Shown here: positions 45,292-56,199 of the stretch, piece by piece
Numbering within the stretch: the stretch's first letter is position 1
Layout of the letters: each line of letters starts with the position of its first letter
Assembly: GCA_037127315.1 (NCBI GenBank)
Contig: JBBBDQ010000750.1
Location: forward strand, 1,519,501-1,583,500
Reading direction: 5' to 3'
DNA from: Ascarosepion bandense
Taxonomy: Eukaryota > Mollusca > Cephalopoda > Sepiida > Sepiidae
DNA: 64,000 nt
Program-made: the position numbers and the translations under genes
The notes under the pieces: generated by a model
The model's input: only the letters and a program-made list of their open reading frames with translations
The model's database searches: none
Told to the model about the DNA's origin: nothing

Positions 45292-45611
45292 CGATTTTCT
45301 GCTCTATTATAAGAACTGCAACCTGGAAACTTCTGAATATCGTTTCTTATGTCTTTGTCTATGATTGTATCAAATTTGATTAAAATCGGACCACTCCTTC
45401 TATAACCCGATTTTTTCGATTATCGATATTTATCGGGTGTACCTCAACACAAAACCTAGCTAAGAACACTCGCAGACGCTTATAGTATAACTGTGTAAAT
45501 TTTCAAAAAATCGGTTCAGCCGTTTCGGAGTCTATAGGTAACGGACACACACACACATACAGACACACACACACACACACAGACAAAGTTCTATTTATTA
45601 ATAAGTTTAGA
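44863..45611 (-). mobile_element. Non-autonomous Helitron, copy 4
   Basis: CTAG at 44863-44866 after hairpin CCCGAGCAACGCCGGGC on the minus strand; 5-prime TC at 45610-45611. Internal TA run 45253-45289. Confidence 0.85.
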
Positions 45612-46025
45612 TATTGTGTTTTTAGGTAACACTCTCTCTTTTATACAGGTTTCATTAAGAATGACAGACAACGTGTTATCATTAAGTTTTATATAAAATT
45701 TTTCATGTGTTCCTATAATTTTTTTCTTTTCGGAACTCAAATTATATAAGAATTTTCCAAAGCTTTTGTAGTTTCGACCGCTTTCGGTTTTACTGTTGGG
45801 CATTATCAAGAATTTATTTTGTTTTACATGTAAATAAACATGTGGGAAGTTTATGCATATAGAGTTTGGCGTATGTTAATTTCCGAACACAGTAAGCACA
45901 TTGTTACTGTGTTCATAATTGATGTTATTAAATATAGGACTTCTGCTCTTGATTAATGATGCGAACGCATGAAAAATTAAATAAAAAAAACTTAATGATA
46001 ATACCTTGTCTGTCATTTTTAATGA

Positions 46026-46030
<5 letters not shown>
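45612..46030 (-). mobile_element. Penelope-terminus-like repeat
   Basis: Matches 50560-50740 and 9060-9265 in order (MATGACAGACAA-type start, then GACCGCTTTCGGTTTTACTG, TTTTACATGTAA). The element class is inferred from the linked copy at 50.5-52 kb. Confidence 0.4.
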
Positions 46031-46059
<29 letters not shown>

Positions 46060-46064
<5 letters not shown>

Positions 46065-46118
46065 ATCCGCAGACAGATCTGTTTCGCTGTATCACAACTC
46101 ATCAGTATGGTTAGACAG
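46060..46118 (-). ncRNA. Hammerhead ribozyme, family B copy 4
   Basis: Core fully matches consensus: CTGATGA, stem II GTTGTGATACAGC, GAAA, stem III palindrome CAGATCTG, cleavage triplet GTC. Stem I forms GTC/GAC plus most of CCATA/TGCGG with one mismatch. Confidence 0.75.
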
Positions 46119-46148
46119 CCGATTGCTTTTTACCCAGGATTGAAAATA

Positions 46149-46150
<2 letters not shown>
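46060..46150 (-). mobile_element. Hammerhead SINE (family B), truncated at box B
   Basis: Minus copy from CAATCCTGGGTAAAAAGC to the hammerhead, flanked on both sides by TA arrays (46031-46060 and 46151-46190). Confidence 0.7.
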
Positions 46151-46192
<42 letters not shown>

Positions 46193-46317
46193 GTTTCATT
46201 AAAATTATATATATATATATAAACCTAATCATAGGATAGGTATAAAATTCCGTATCCAAAGAAACACTATTCTAAAAAAATAGTAATATAAGATATTTAT
46301 GTTATCAATTCTAAATA

Positions 46318-46360
<43 letters not shown>

Positions 46361-46363
<3 letters not shown>

Positions 46364-46418
46364 TAACCATACTGATGAGCTGTGATACAGCGAAACAGGA
46401 CTGTCTTCAGAGGACTAT
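46361..46418 (+). ncRNA. Hammerhead ribozyme, family B copy 5, isolated
   Basis: Only the hammerhead part of the SINE is present, bounded by TA arrays on both sides. CTGATGAGCTGTGATACAGC, GAAAC, stem III CAG/CTG with GA loop, GTC. Stem I is weaker. Confidence 0.7.
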
Positions 46419-46440
46419 ATATATATATATATATATATTA

Positions 46441-46609
46441 ATCGTATCACCCCGAGCAAGGCGGTAACGCCACTGATGTGCAGTGGAAAGATTGGTAAAG
46501 AGAAAGCCGGAAACCACATCCTAAACAGGGAACAAGGGATCAGCCTCTTAACCTGTTCAATAGACGTGGGTGGAGTGTGAACCGGGCGATCGATAGATCT
46601 ATCTACTCC

Positions 46610-46612
<3 letters not shown>
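46441..46612 (-). mobile_element. Family C SINE with LINE J tail
   Basis: Minus copy: head ATTGGAGTAGATAG, box-B-like GGTTCACACTCC, AACAGG...AGGCT, then CACATCAGTGGCGTTACCGC and CTTGCTCGGGGTGATACGAT. Confirms that the tail belongs to the SINE. Confidence 0.75.
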
Positions 46613-46639
<27 letters not shown>

Positions 46640-46647
<8 letters not shown>

Positions 46648-46755
46648 CATCCACCTGATGATGAATCAGTCAGATTTCGATCCCAGTTTGAAGCAAACGG
46701 TTAATCTATCTGCAATGAAGAGCTGTGAAACATCGAAACAGGCTTGTCTGCAGAT
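46640..46755 (+). mobile_element. Degenerate hammerhead SINE variant
   Basis: Box-B-like AGATTTCGATCCCAG, then AATGAAGAGCTGTGAAACAT, CGAAAC, AGGCTTGTC. The CTGATGA box is lost; GAAAC and the GTC cleavage triplet remain. Confidence 0.5.
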
Positions 46756-47170
46756 ATATATATATAAGCGTTGATGGGTTCAGTTCAATTAATTGTTGTT
46801 AATTTATTCTTTGTTTTGAATTTAAGATCATTCATTCGAATTATAACTGTTTCATTGCGTCAAACATTTTAGATATTCGTTGCGTTTAAACTGACCAAAA
46901 TTTACTTATTTTTTATTTAAAAAATAAACTGGATAAAACAGTTAGAAAAAAAAACGTTTGAAAATATTTTTCGAATATATAAACGTTAAATTTCCTTAAG
47001 AAACTGACATTAGTCTTCATTCTTTTTCGCTAATATAGTATTGAACTATCCGAACATATTTCTCAACCTCTATTTCAAAATGTCCGGGTCATCACAGAAT
47101 AACTATATTTGCTGTTAATGATGCTTCTATTTTAATGTCCAGTTTCCTATTGCAAAATATCTCCAATTTC
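46756..47170. other. No gene recognised
   Basis: AT-rich unplaced sequence. Confidence 0.45.
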
Positions 47171-47174
47171 CCTT

Positions 47175-47370
47175 ATTGTCATCGACATTCTTCTTCTTCA
47201 TGTGCCCTGCCTCTTCAGTACCTAGGCAATCATGGACTTCCACGTGGCCCTGTCTCTTGTCGCTCTCAATACTTTTCCTCTTGGTATCTCACCCAAACCT
47301 CGCTCTGCCATCCATTTGTTCAGGTCTATCAAGTATGTTTCGCGCAGTTTTTTCTCCGATCGACAATATC
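47175..47370 (-). pseudogene. RTE-like LINE extreme C-terminus
   Basis: Minus strand parallels 14560-14700 and 62265-62400: homologues of the FGWGNRR-type segment and the KRG..QRVTYL region. Heavily decayed. Confidence 0.5.
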
Positions 47371-47573
47371 ATCATTTATTTTCACATCACTGATAAACAA
47401 ACCAAGTGCGATTTTAGCGCAGCTGTTACCGGTGACTCTCAATATATATATATATATATGCATGCTGTCATTCGTGTAAAATCCTTTGTAAAATAAAGAC
47501 GGAAGCTGATGATGGTTCGCCTAAAGTAGGCCCATACTTCCGATTTACCATGAAATAATGTGCTTTAATTTTT

Positions 47574-47578
<5 letters not shown>

Positions 47579-47648
<70 letters not shown>

Positions 47649-47910
47649 TTAGGTAAAATGTTATCCTTGTAAGAATCTTCACAGACAGGTTTCCTTTTTT
47701 ATAAACATGATGTCTCGTTCTCTTGACGGGTGAATCTGTGTATGATGCACCAATGTATCTAAGCGAGTGTTAACTGAGCGCATGCGCGTACTTTCAATGA
47801 CAAAGCTAGATAAATATCAATCAGTTTTGTCCGTTGGCTGTTTGGTAGGTTCAACATGTCCTTTGAATCAATTAGAGCCGAGAAAGGAAGACTTTGAGCA
47901 TTATATTTAT
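47579..47910. repeat. Repeat Y, copy 3
   Basis: (TA)n-(TG)n followed by about 270 bp with only a few differences from copy 1, for example GAGTGTTAACTG against GAGTGGTAACTG. Truncated at ACTTTGAGCATTATAT before the CTTT block. Confidence 0.9.
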
Positions 47911-47929
47911 ATAATATATATATATATAT

Positions 47930-48607
47930 ATTTCTTTCTTTCTTTCTTTCGTTCTTTCTTGTCTTTTTCTTAATTCCTTTCCACTTCTAACCCTCTCTTT
48001 TCTTTCTTCTTCTAATCACTGTTCTTTCTTTCTTTCTTTCTTGCTTTCTTTCTTTCTTGCTTTCTTTCTTTCTTTCTTTCTTTCTTCTCTACCTCTTTTA
48101 ATCATTTCTTTCTTTCTTTTATAATTTTCTTCCACTTCTAATTCTTTGGAATCGGTGAGCTAACCTCAAATTACGCTATTGTATGTTGCGTTCACTTTCA
48201 CACAAATGATTGTCAATAAATGTTTTGTCCGCACTTCCAAACCTATGGGTTAGAAGTGTGGAGTGGTCTCTGTAGCTTTTTGAATTCAGAGACGTCATAT
48301 GTGAATTGGAAACCTTTCAATTTTTTTCAGGGAAACCAGTTTATTGTGTTCTTCATATTCTTTTCTTTTTATTATTCTTTTTCTTTATTCTTCTTTTTAT
48401 TATTTTCTTCTTGTTCTTTGTTTTTCTTCTTGTTCTTTGTTTTTCTTCTTTTTTTCTTCTTCTTTTTCTTGTTCCTTCTTCTTCTATAATTATTTTTATC
48501 GTATATTTTGCGTTTTTCTAAATTTCTTTTTTTTAAGTTTTTGATATCTTGGCAGTTCGCGGATAATAGCAGAAATCTTGGTCAGTAATCTTCCTCTCCA
48601 AATCATT

Positions 48608-48640
<33 letters not shown>

Positions 48641-48930
48641 TCTTTCTCTTTTAATCTTTTCTTTCTTGCTTTTTCTTCTCTTTTATTTCTTTCTTTTTCC
48701 TCCCATAATCATGTCTTTCTTTCTTTTATTTTTTCTTTATTTCTTTTTTCTCTTTGACTTTTAATCATTTCTTTCTTGCTTTTTTTTCTCTTTCATTTCT
48801 TACTGTTACTTTCTTTTTTCTCCCCTAATCATTTTTTCTGTCTTTTTTCTTTCTTTCTTTCTTTCTTTTGTCCTTATTTTTCTTCTCTTCCACTTCTAAC
48901 CCTTTTTTTCTTTTACCTCTTCCAATCATT

Positions 48931-48967
<37 letters not shown>

Positions 48968-49184
48968 TCTACCTCTTGTAGAACTCGCCATGAGCGTAAT
49001 CAAATCATGAACTGTCTTCTTCAACTTCAAACCCTTTCTTTCTTTTCTTTTTTTCTCTCCAAACCATTCCTTTTTCTTTCTTTTTTCTTTCTTTCTTTAT
49101 TTATTTATTTTCATCTTTTAATCATTTGTTTTTAGCTTTTTTCTCTTCCACTTTTAATCCTTTCTTTTTTTCTCCTATTCATTT

Positions 49185-49215
<31 letters not shown>

Positions 49216-49273
49216 CTTTTAATTATTTCTTCTCTTTCACTTCTAATCTTTTCTTTTTGTCTCCCCAATCATT

Positions 49274-49314
<41 letters not shown>

Positions 49315-49402
49315 TCTACCTCTTTTAATCATTTCTTTATTTCTTTTATAATTTTCTTCCACTGCTAATTCTTTCTTTCTTTTCCTCTTCTAATCATTTT
49401 TT

Positions 49403-49434
<32 letters not shown>

Positions 49435-49565
49435 TATTTATTTATTTATTTTCTTCGTTTTTTAAACATTTCGTCCTAAATTTTTCTTCTTTTCCATTTC
49501 TAACCCTTTTTTCTTTTTCCTCTCCTAATCATTTCTTTCTTTCTTTCTTTCTTTCTTTTGTCGCA
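47930..49565. repeat. (CTTT)n-rich low complexity
   Basis: Many CTTT runs, with recurring linkers such as CTCTTTTAATCATTTCTTTC. A short island at 48140-48330 is not repetitive. Open frames are F/L/S strings. Confidence 0.9.
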
Positions 49566-50284
49566 GAACTTGCCATGAGTTTATTCAAATCATAAAATTA
49601 ATAATTAAGACTTATCAGAAATTTCATGAGTACTTATAATAAAATAAATAATTTTGTCAATATTCAAGCGATTAAATAATTAGTTTTTAAGACGTTTATC
49701 TTCAAATCTCATAACAAAATGCATCAATTCACTTTCATGTTATGCTTTTATTAATTCTTTTTCTATTACCGTCTTTAATGTTCGAAAACTCTCTTTTCAA
49801 AAAATGTTTAAGTTCGGATAAGAAAAAGTTCTGGAGGTTTTTACTAAGAGATATTTCGCGTAAAGGTACCTTTTCAGCCTGGCCTGACTAATTTATACTA
49901 AGCTGATCAGAGCGTATCAGGTTTAACCATAGCTCCCTCAGCCTTGGCGACGCAGTTTTGGATTCTGTCTATTAAGGTTTTCTTTAATAGCATTTCTTAA
50001 AGATTCAGGCCGACTTATGATTTTTATTGCAATAATTTATTAAAGTTGTTAAGCTCAAATATTTAACAATGCGATGGAGGAATTTCTACGGATATTTTAT
50101 TGTCGTAAAATTCGCCATGAACTTATTCAATCATTAATCATGCCTACCTTTCTTTCTTTTTCTCCTAACTTTTTCTCTTCCACTTCTTTCTTTTTCCTAT
50201 CTTATTCCTTTCTTTTTCTTTCTTTCTGTTTTTTAATCCATTTTTTAACCAATTTCGCAAAATTTCGTAGATAAATTGTCTTTC
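49566..50284. other. No gene recognised
   Basis: AT-rich, then T/C-rich near 50150-50240. Confidence 0.45.
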
Positions 50285-50500
50285 TTTACATAAGGATATG
50301 AAAACAGAGCAGATATGAATTCTTAGGAAAATGTCCTTGGGAACACAGGTTCGAATCCTTTCGAAGGACGCATATTTTCCTAACAAATTTTTTCGATTGT
50401 TCGGTAGATATAAATAAATATACTGTTCAACTATATGTAAAAAAAAAAAGGATACATATACGAGTATCCATTCAAAATAATGTTTAAACAAATAAATTAA
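50285..50500 (+). mobile_element. tRNA-derived SINE, family L
   Basis: Box B is canonical: CACAGGTTCGAATCC. Downstream TTTCGAAGGACGCATATTTT, AGATATAAATAAATATACTG and ATACGAGTATCC match 57421-57600. Box A is decayed in this copy. Confidence 0.6.
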
Positions 50501-50556
<56 letters not shown>

Positions 50557-50559
50557 ACT

Positions 50560-51039
50560 TTTGTTAAAATGTCAGACAAGGTATTATGGTTAAGTTTTGG
50601 TGTAATTTTTCTCGTGATTTTATGGTTATTTTTTTTTTTTTTGAGGATGTAAATTACATAAATATTGTCCAAATGTTTTGTTTATCAAGCGCTTTCAGCT
50701 ATACTTTTAGCCATTTTCGAGAATGAATTTTATTTTACATGTAACGGAATGTAATTATTAACAGAACATAAGTAGTGTTATGTATGTTTGTAGATTACTG
50801 TGTATGTGCTATGTACACACATTTAATTCGTCTATAGTTTAAAACGCTTGGCACGCATTAATTTTGCTTATATATACTTAAATAAAACAGACATAAACAG
50901 ACATTTACAATATTCATTCATTGTTTTATTACACGTGACACGTGTCTGACCAATGAAATTATACCTTAACATACTATCTCCGTGTATTTTTAGAAGATTT
51001 TTTAAAGGTTCTTTTAAACGCATCTTACATTACATTATA
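50560..51039 (-). mobile_element. Penelope-terminus-like repeat
   Basis: 50575-50740 matches 45640-45810 (GTCAGACAAGGTATTATGG, CGCTTTCAGCTATACTTTTA). The rest, to 51039, is unplaced. Confidence 0.4.
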
Positions 51040-51219
51040 TATAATGAAAATGGCCTGTGAAGTCACTGAAAACGCTTGGAAAGTCGAAAATTATGGAACA
51101 TTTTTACATTCCTTATCATCAGCATAAAAGAAAACATGTAAGAATACTGGAAAAATTAAATCAGAAATTAAGAAAATATTCATGTGCATGAAATTTAATG
51201 TATGCATTTTAATGCCCTG

Positions 51220-51490
51220 TACAAGATTGTGTTTCTTATTATAAATCAGTTACCTATATTGGCCACACTACCACTTCCCTGAGAAGACGCCTTACATGCC
51301 ACCTATCTAGTAATAATAGTACCATAAAAAGCATTTATTAGCCCATAATTTCCAAGAACCCTTGAGAAAAGTTATAGTTGAAAATACAAAAATGTTATTT
51401 AAATCACAATATCAAAGGCACTTTGCTATAAGAGAGGTCTTATGTATAAATTTTCTCTTACCATCAATTTTACACTATTTAATATTGAAA
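51220..51490 (+). pseudogene. GIY-YIG endonuclease remnant
   Basis: 51250-51320 reads VTYIGHTTTSLRRRLTCHLS, the YIG half of a GIY-YIG domain as found at the C-terminus of Penelope-like proteins (Y.G.TTT.L..RL..H). About 100 bp on, a segment FAIREVLCINFLLPSI resembles the C-terminal end of the same domain. Frameshifts separate the pieces. No reverse transcriptase remains. Confidence 0.55.
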
Positions 51491-51742
51491 ATGTAGTTTT
51501 GAAAGCTTAAACAAAATAAACAGACTCTAATGTGATGCTCAGCCGTGCGTATGACGTGATAGCTTTAAAGTACTCTCCTTTTGAAAATAACATTAAAACA
51601 CAAAAAATTACACATGAGGACATACTAACAACACCGGAAAAATAACATCCTTAAAAATAGCCTTTGAAGAGGCTAAAAACTCTTGGAAAGTTGAAAATTA
51701 TGGAACAATTTTTACATTCTTTAATTCTAGCAAAAAGGAAAT

Positions 51743-52015
51743 TGTTGGGACGCCTGCGCCTATTCGGCTATAATGGACTATTCCATTACTATGTAAAGTA
51801 ACGGTGGTTTCTACGGAGGAGAGTGTGCCGAGTCGTAGACTTCCGGTGACGACCCGGAAGTACCCATTGCTCATACTACGTCTTACGACGGTTGAGACGA
51901 TTAACCTTTATTCTTGTATTGGATACTAATAACCTTTGTAAATACTATTTTCATGGAATACAACAATTAACCTATTCCTGTTGTTGAGTTATTTATTCTT
52001 ACTCACGACATAACA
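51743..52015. mobile_element. Solo LTR
   Basis: 273 bp starting TGTTGGGACGCC and ending GACATAACA (TG...CA with short inverted TGTT/AACA). Flanks GAAAT and GAAAC fit a 5-bp duplication with one difference. The related uninterrupted sequence at 51135-51160 (AGAAAACATGTAAGAATACT) shows the empty site. No internal retroviral-type genes nearby. Confidence 0.65.
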
Positions 52016-52696
52016 GAAACATATGAGAATACTGAAAAAAATTAAATCAAAATTTAAAAATACTGTTGCTTTTTCAGTGGTTTACTGGTAAAATGATATT
52101 TGGAAAGCTTTCTTTATCGTAAAGTGCTGAATATCGAGATATCTATATAAATATCGGCATTTCTTTATGTCTCATCCTAAGCAAGGCAGTACTGCCACTA
52201 GTGCGCAGGGGGTTACATAATAGGAGAGTGAAGAGAGAAAAGAAAAAAGGGGTCACAGTAGGTGTCTGAGAAAGGGTAAGAGAAGGATGGGTAAATTGAT
52301 GTGAAGAGAACTGCGTGAGAGTAAAGTGTAAGGTGAGAAGACGAATGGAAGCCAAGGAGGTAAGAGATGACAGCTGACGTTGCATTTAAATTCTTGGAGA
52401 TTTTAGCTGTCAACAATAATACGGAAGGGAAATCCACAGAGGAGAAGTGAAAGTGAAGAAGCTGATAGAGTAGAAGTTGTGGTTACATTTGTTATCACAA
52501 TGAAAGAATGGAGACTTGATGCTAGTCTAGTAGCTCAAGTAAATTCGTGCTGGGGACACCAAGGAGCTAAGCTCGTCGGAGTAGTAGCTGTGAAAGTATT
52601 TGTAGAAGTGGCAGAGGTAAGCCACATCTCGTCGGTGAAAGAGAGACTGGAATCGCCATGCCAGATCAGGATCAACTAAATTGCAGATTTTTTTTT

Positions 52697-52722
52697 GGGG
52701 GGGGGGGCGGGGAGATTCTAGA
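52697..52722 (+). repeat. G-run in LINE J
   Basis: Twelve G, then CGGGG after a T-run. A potential G-quadruplex-prone or sequencing-error-prone spot. Confidence 0.6.
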
Positions 52723-52857
52723 AATCCAAGTGGTCCCGACTAGATATGACAGCAATATTCAATGCACGAGTGGATGGTAGATTTGTATATGTGCATGATG
52801 GATTCAGAAGAGAAAAAATTCCTGGCCTGACAATGGGACATGACTTTCTTAGCAGTA

Positions 52858-53176
52858 GTCAGTCAGTTAAGTGACATACGTGAAACACGCTTGGGCGATC
52901 ATGTCTCGAAAGAGACATGACTGACTGGGCAAAAGATTATCCCGCAGTAGGTTGCCATTGCTTTCTGCGGTAGACTGGTTGCCAGCCAAGGCTATAGAAC
53001 CCAATCTGCCCTGTTATTTAACCCATAACTGGAAGGAAGAGACGGATTAATACCTTTCCTAAGGGTATTTGCGCGTAAGTGAATGTAAGTGAATGCAATG
53101 AATTCAACTGGAACTCGAACTCGGCTCCCCGATTTCTCGATCCGAGCCGATATCCACTGCACCACAACGCACATCC
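52858..53176 (-). mobile_element. Family A SINE nested in LINE J
   Basis: The best full-length family A copy in the window: tail CAGTCAGTTAAGTGACATAC, hairpin CATGTCTCGAAAGAGACATG, CTACCGCAGAAAGCAATGGC in sense, box B GAGTTCGAGTTCC, head GGATGTGCGTTGTGGTGCAG. The LINE text continues on both sides. I could not define a clean target duplication. Confidence 0.85.
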
Positions 53177-54244
53177 TGAGAGTTACCTATAAATTCAATG
53201 TAGTCGTTCCACTTCAGGTCAGCTAAGAGAGTGAGTCTGAGGAGGCGCAGTGTATTTCTTTCAGGAAGACCAGTGTGATCCATGCTGATGGCGGGCAGGA
53301 AAGATTGTCTATGGTGGTTAAAGGATAGCAGCTTCGTTTTGGAAGCATTAAAATTTATGAGCCATTTCTTATCCCAGTCTACCACTGACTGGGGCCCTTT
53401 TCAAGAGCAGCAGCAAGGTTTGTTTTGTCAGCTTCGGCAGATTTCTTAGCGCGGCAAAAGTAAATGGTGGTGTCGTAAGCGTAGATACCTACTTGAGGTC
53501 TGATTACATCCGGGAAATCGTTGATGAAAATAAGAAAAAGCGTAGAATCTAGGATAGAGCCATGAGGGAGACCCACCTTTGTATGATAGGATCTGGAAGC
53601 ATTCCCGTTCAATACGACCTTCATGATGTGATTCGATAGGAAGGATTTGATTAAGTCAAACAAGCGTCCAGATATACCATAGCCCTGTAGCTTGCGCAAA
53701 AGGCCAGCGTGCAACACTCTGTCAAATGCTTTGGAGGTATCCAGGGCAACAGCTCGAGCTTCATTGTTCTTATCAAGAGCCTGGTATATGTACTCAGAGA
53801 TGGTCGATAGCATGTCACTGGTAGATCTGGCGAAGCAGAAACCATACCGACTCTCGGAGAATAAGCAGTGGGCTGTGAGATGTTGAACTATTTCAGGATT
53901 GATGATGACACTTTCCAAAAAGCGATTGGAGGCTGATAGGGCGATAATTGGATGGGTCTGAGGTTTCTCCCGAGTTTTTAAAAATAGGAACCACAGATGA
54001 GGACTTCCAGTAGGCAGGAAAGCATGAAGCAGATAAACAGTTGTTTTAGAGTTTGAGGACAGAGGAGACTTTAAGACGGTGACTAGTATTACGAGGATTC
54101 CTTCACCCCCGTTCGCCTTATGATGGTCAAGTTTTGAAATTATTTCAGAGACTAACAAGTGGTAAAGTAAACGTCTCTCAATTGAGCTCTAGGTGAGAAG
54201 TAGGGTGCGGATATTCGATATGAGTTAAGTAAGAAGTTGAAGCA

Positions 54245-54343
54245 GAACCGCCAGTAGCCTTTGGAGCCGAACCGCCAGTAGCCTTTGGAGCCGAACCGCC
54301 AGTAGCCTTTGGAGCCGAACCGCCAGTAGCCTTTGGAGCCGAA
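54245..54343 (-). repeat. 24-bp in-frame tandem repeat in LINE J
   Basis: Four near-perfect copies of GAACCGCCAGTAGCCTTTGG + AGCC, encoding FGSKGYWR repeated on the minus strand. The sister copy near 41285 has only one such unit. Confidence 0.9.
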
Positions 54344-54480
54344 CCTGCGCGTTGATATAGGCTGCTTCATACTGTCAGCAAGCAACAGCTTGCACTCATT
54401 ACGAGCAGAGGCAAAAACGCACCTATTATTTTACGACACGTAGCTCCTATAAAATCGGAAAGACTTTTAATCATATTGAT

Positions 54481-54635
54481 GCGGTGAAATTTGTCATGTG
54501 GATGAAGTGATTGCTGGAGGGCCTGTCTAGTAAACTCTGGGAGTCAGAATGCTGAAGGGCACATTAATCAGCTAAGGGACAAACCTTATACTTGTAATTA
54601 TTCGCACTCTATATCTATCTCCGCCTCTCTCTTTT

Positions 54636-54673
<38 letters not shown>

Positions 54674-54681
54674 CATATGTA

Positions 54682-54684
<3 letters not shown>
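54481..54684. other. Nothing recognised; CT and TA runs
   Basis: CT run near 54635 and TA run at 54653-54672. Confidence 0.5.
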
Positions 54685-54733
<49 letters not shown>

Positions 54734-54835
54734 TACAAAGATTTATGCAGACTTCAAAGTTTCGTGAAGACACCGTTATGATGTTTTCCTTCGTCAGGGC
54801 TATTTGCCTTTAGGTTCCGGGTTTTTTGGGGGTGT
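54685..54835 (-). repeat. (TG)n plus repeat Z
   Basis: TG run to 54731, then repeat Z. On the minus strand: CCTGACGAAGG, AAAACATCATAACGGTG, CTTCACGAAACTTTGAAGTC. The same family follows a TG run at 59488. Confidence 0.6.
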
Positions 54836-55758
54836 TGTACAGAATGTGGCGTGAATTTTGTGAAATTAGTCATTTTTGTGATTGGTTGATTTTTCTTTTT
54901 GTTTAAGATTGGTTGATTTTTTCTTTCTGTCTAATTTTCTTTCTAATATTTATTATGAAGTTGTTTGATTTAGATTTATTTTATTGCTTGTTTTTAGCAT
55001 ACGCGTGAATGGGGGTTTGTTAGAGTGTTTTATATCGGTTGGATTTTTTGTTGTATTGAACTCGTTTATTCGTTTGACTTTTTTTCTTAATGTGTTGGTT
55101 ATTTTGCGGCGTGACAGTTTATTTTTTCTGGGTCATGGTTGAGTGTTTTTGTGTATGTTGGCTTTATGTGTGTTTTTCTATTTTTTCGTTTGGTGATGGT
55201 GGTTGTGTTATTTTTTGTTTTTGCTGTGATTATATGTTTGTATTGATATTTTTTGTATGTTTTCTTTTTACTTATTATTTTCTGTTTATTATCGTTATTG
55301 AGTATTTGTATATTTGCATTTTTATTTTGTATTTTGTATTGATATTTTTATTTTTTTAACTTTTATAATTCTTTATCTATATTGTTTGTAATGTTTCGTT
55401 TTTGTTTGATTTTATTGTTATCTATGTTGATTTTGTTGTTATCTATGTAACAAAGTAGGTATTTATTCGAATGTCTATATTTTTCCATTATCTCGTTTCT
55501 TTTGCTTAGTATTTTAGTTTGATTTTTAAAACTGATTACTGCTAGCTTTTCTTCAAAGACATAATTTACAACTTTTACTATTACACTGTATGAAATTCAC
55601 CGAGGAAGGTGGTGTAGTTTTTTCAAACTTAAGTACTTTCGATCTTTTCCAAGATGCTCTTCCGGGGTAAATTACAAAGAAAAACTTATTGTAACTTCGA
55701 TAAAATTAGTATTCCGTTGTGATGGTTATTTTTTAAAAATTAAATTTAAATTTATTCC

Positions 55759-55768
<10 letters not shown>
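54836..55768. other. T-rich, no gene recognised
   Basis: TTTG/TTTT-biased sequence. The 89-codon plus frame (55090-55359) is C/F/V-rich and compositional. Confidence 0.45.
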
Positions 55769-55808
<40 letters not shown>

Positions 55809-55937
55809 AACATTATTTTTACCGATACTCGTATTTAAGTAGATATTCTGTTTTTAATTACACGTCGGTAAAAATAATGTTCAAAATAATTCATTACAAA
55901 TTGTCGTTTGCATATAACCAAGTTTCGTTAAAATTCG

Positions 55938-55996
<59 letters not shown>
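55769..55996. repeat. (TA)n pair with a 19-bp stem hairpin
   Basis: TA runs at 55769-55806 and 55941-55996. Between them TGAACATTATTTTTACCGA (55807-55825) and its perfect reverse complement (55865-55883). Related to the family L SINE flanks at 57275-57600. Confidence 0.85.
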
Positions 55997-55999
<3 letters not shown>

Positions 56000-56199
56000 C
56001 AAAACATGCATTTATAATGCATAAGGAAGCTGGCTAAGAATTGGAAGAAATTTAAAATGGAATTAAATGTTATATGGATTTAATATGCTGTTGCTATATT
56101 CGTAATAAACTTAGTTGAGTGTTAGTCGGTTGCTTTTCATATAAAGGGCTTCAACAATTTGAAGTTTTTGTTAATTATTTTCGAGATGTACTATTTACC
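55997..56199. other. Nothing recognised
   Basis: AT-rich. Confidence 0.4.

Larger units (their letters stand above)
51040..52070 (+). mobile_element. Penelope-like element remnant with terminal repeats
   Basis: Direct repeats bound the remnant: 51045-51175 (CTTGGAAAGTCGAAAATTATGG, AAGAATACTGGAAAAATTAA) and 51650-51742 continued at 52016-52070 (CTTGGAAAGTTGAAAATTATGG, GAGAATACTGAAAAAAATTA). Between them is a GIY-YIG-like coding remnant. The right repeat is split by a solo LTR. Terminal direct repeats and a GIY-YIG endonuclease are hallmarks of Penelope-like elements. Confidence 0.55.
52165..54480 (-). pseudogene. LINE J copy with nested SINE, RT motif mutated
   Basis: Minus-strand remnant. 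In sense order: a repeated FGSKGYWR segment, palm entry SEIISKLDHHKANGGEGI, then YGFCFARSTSDMLSTISEYI, ALDTSKAFDRVLHAGLLRKL, and LPHGSILDSTLFLIFINDFP. The catalytic motif reads GIYAYDTTI, so the first aspartate of YADD is tyrosine and the copy is dead. After VDWDKKWLINFNASKTKLL a SINE interrupts (52858-53176). The C-terminus and tail GCACTAGTGGCAGTACTGCC follow to 52165. Longest frame 259 codons. Confidence 0.8.

Noticed and set aside
42243..47973. Near-identical open frames at 42243 and 47767 looking like a conserved gene pair
   Set aside because: The surrounding non-coding DNA is equally identical, the frames diverge as soon as the DNA repeat ends, and the third copy does not keep the frame.
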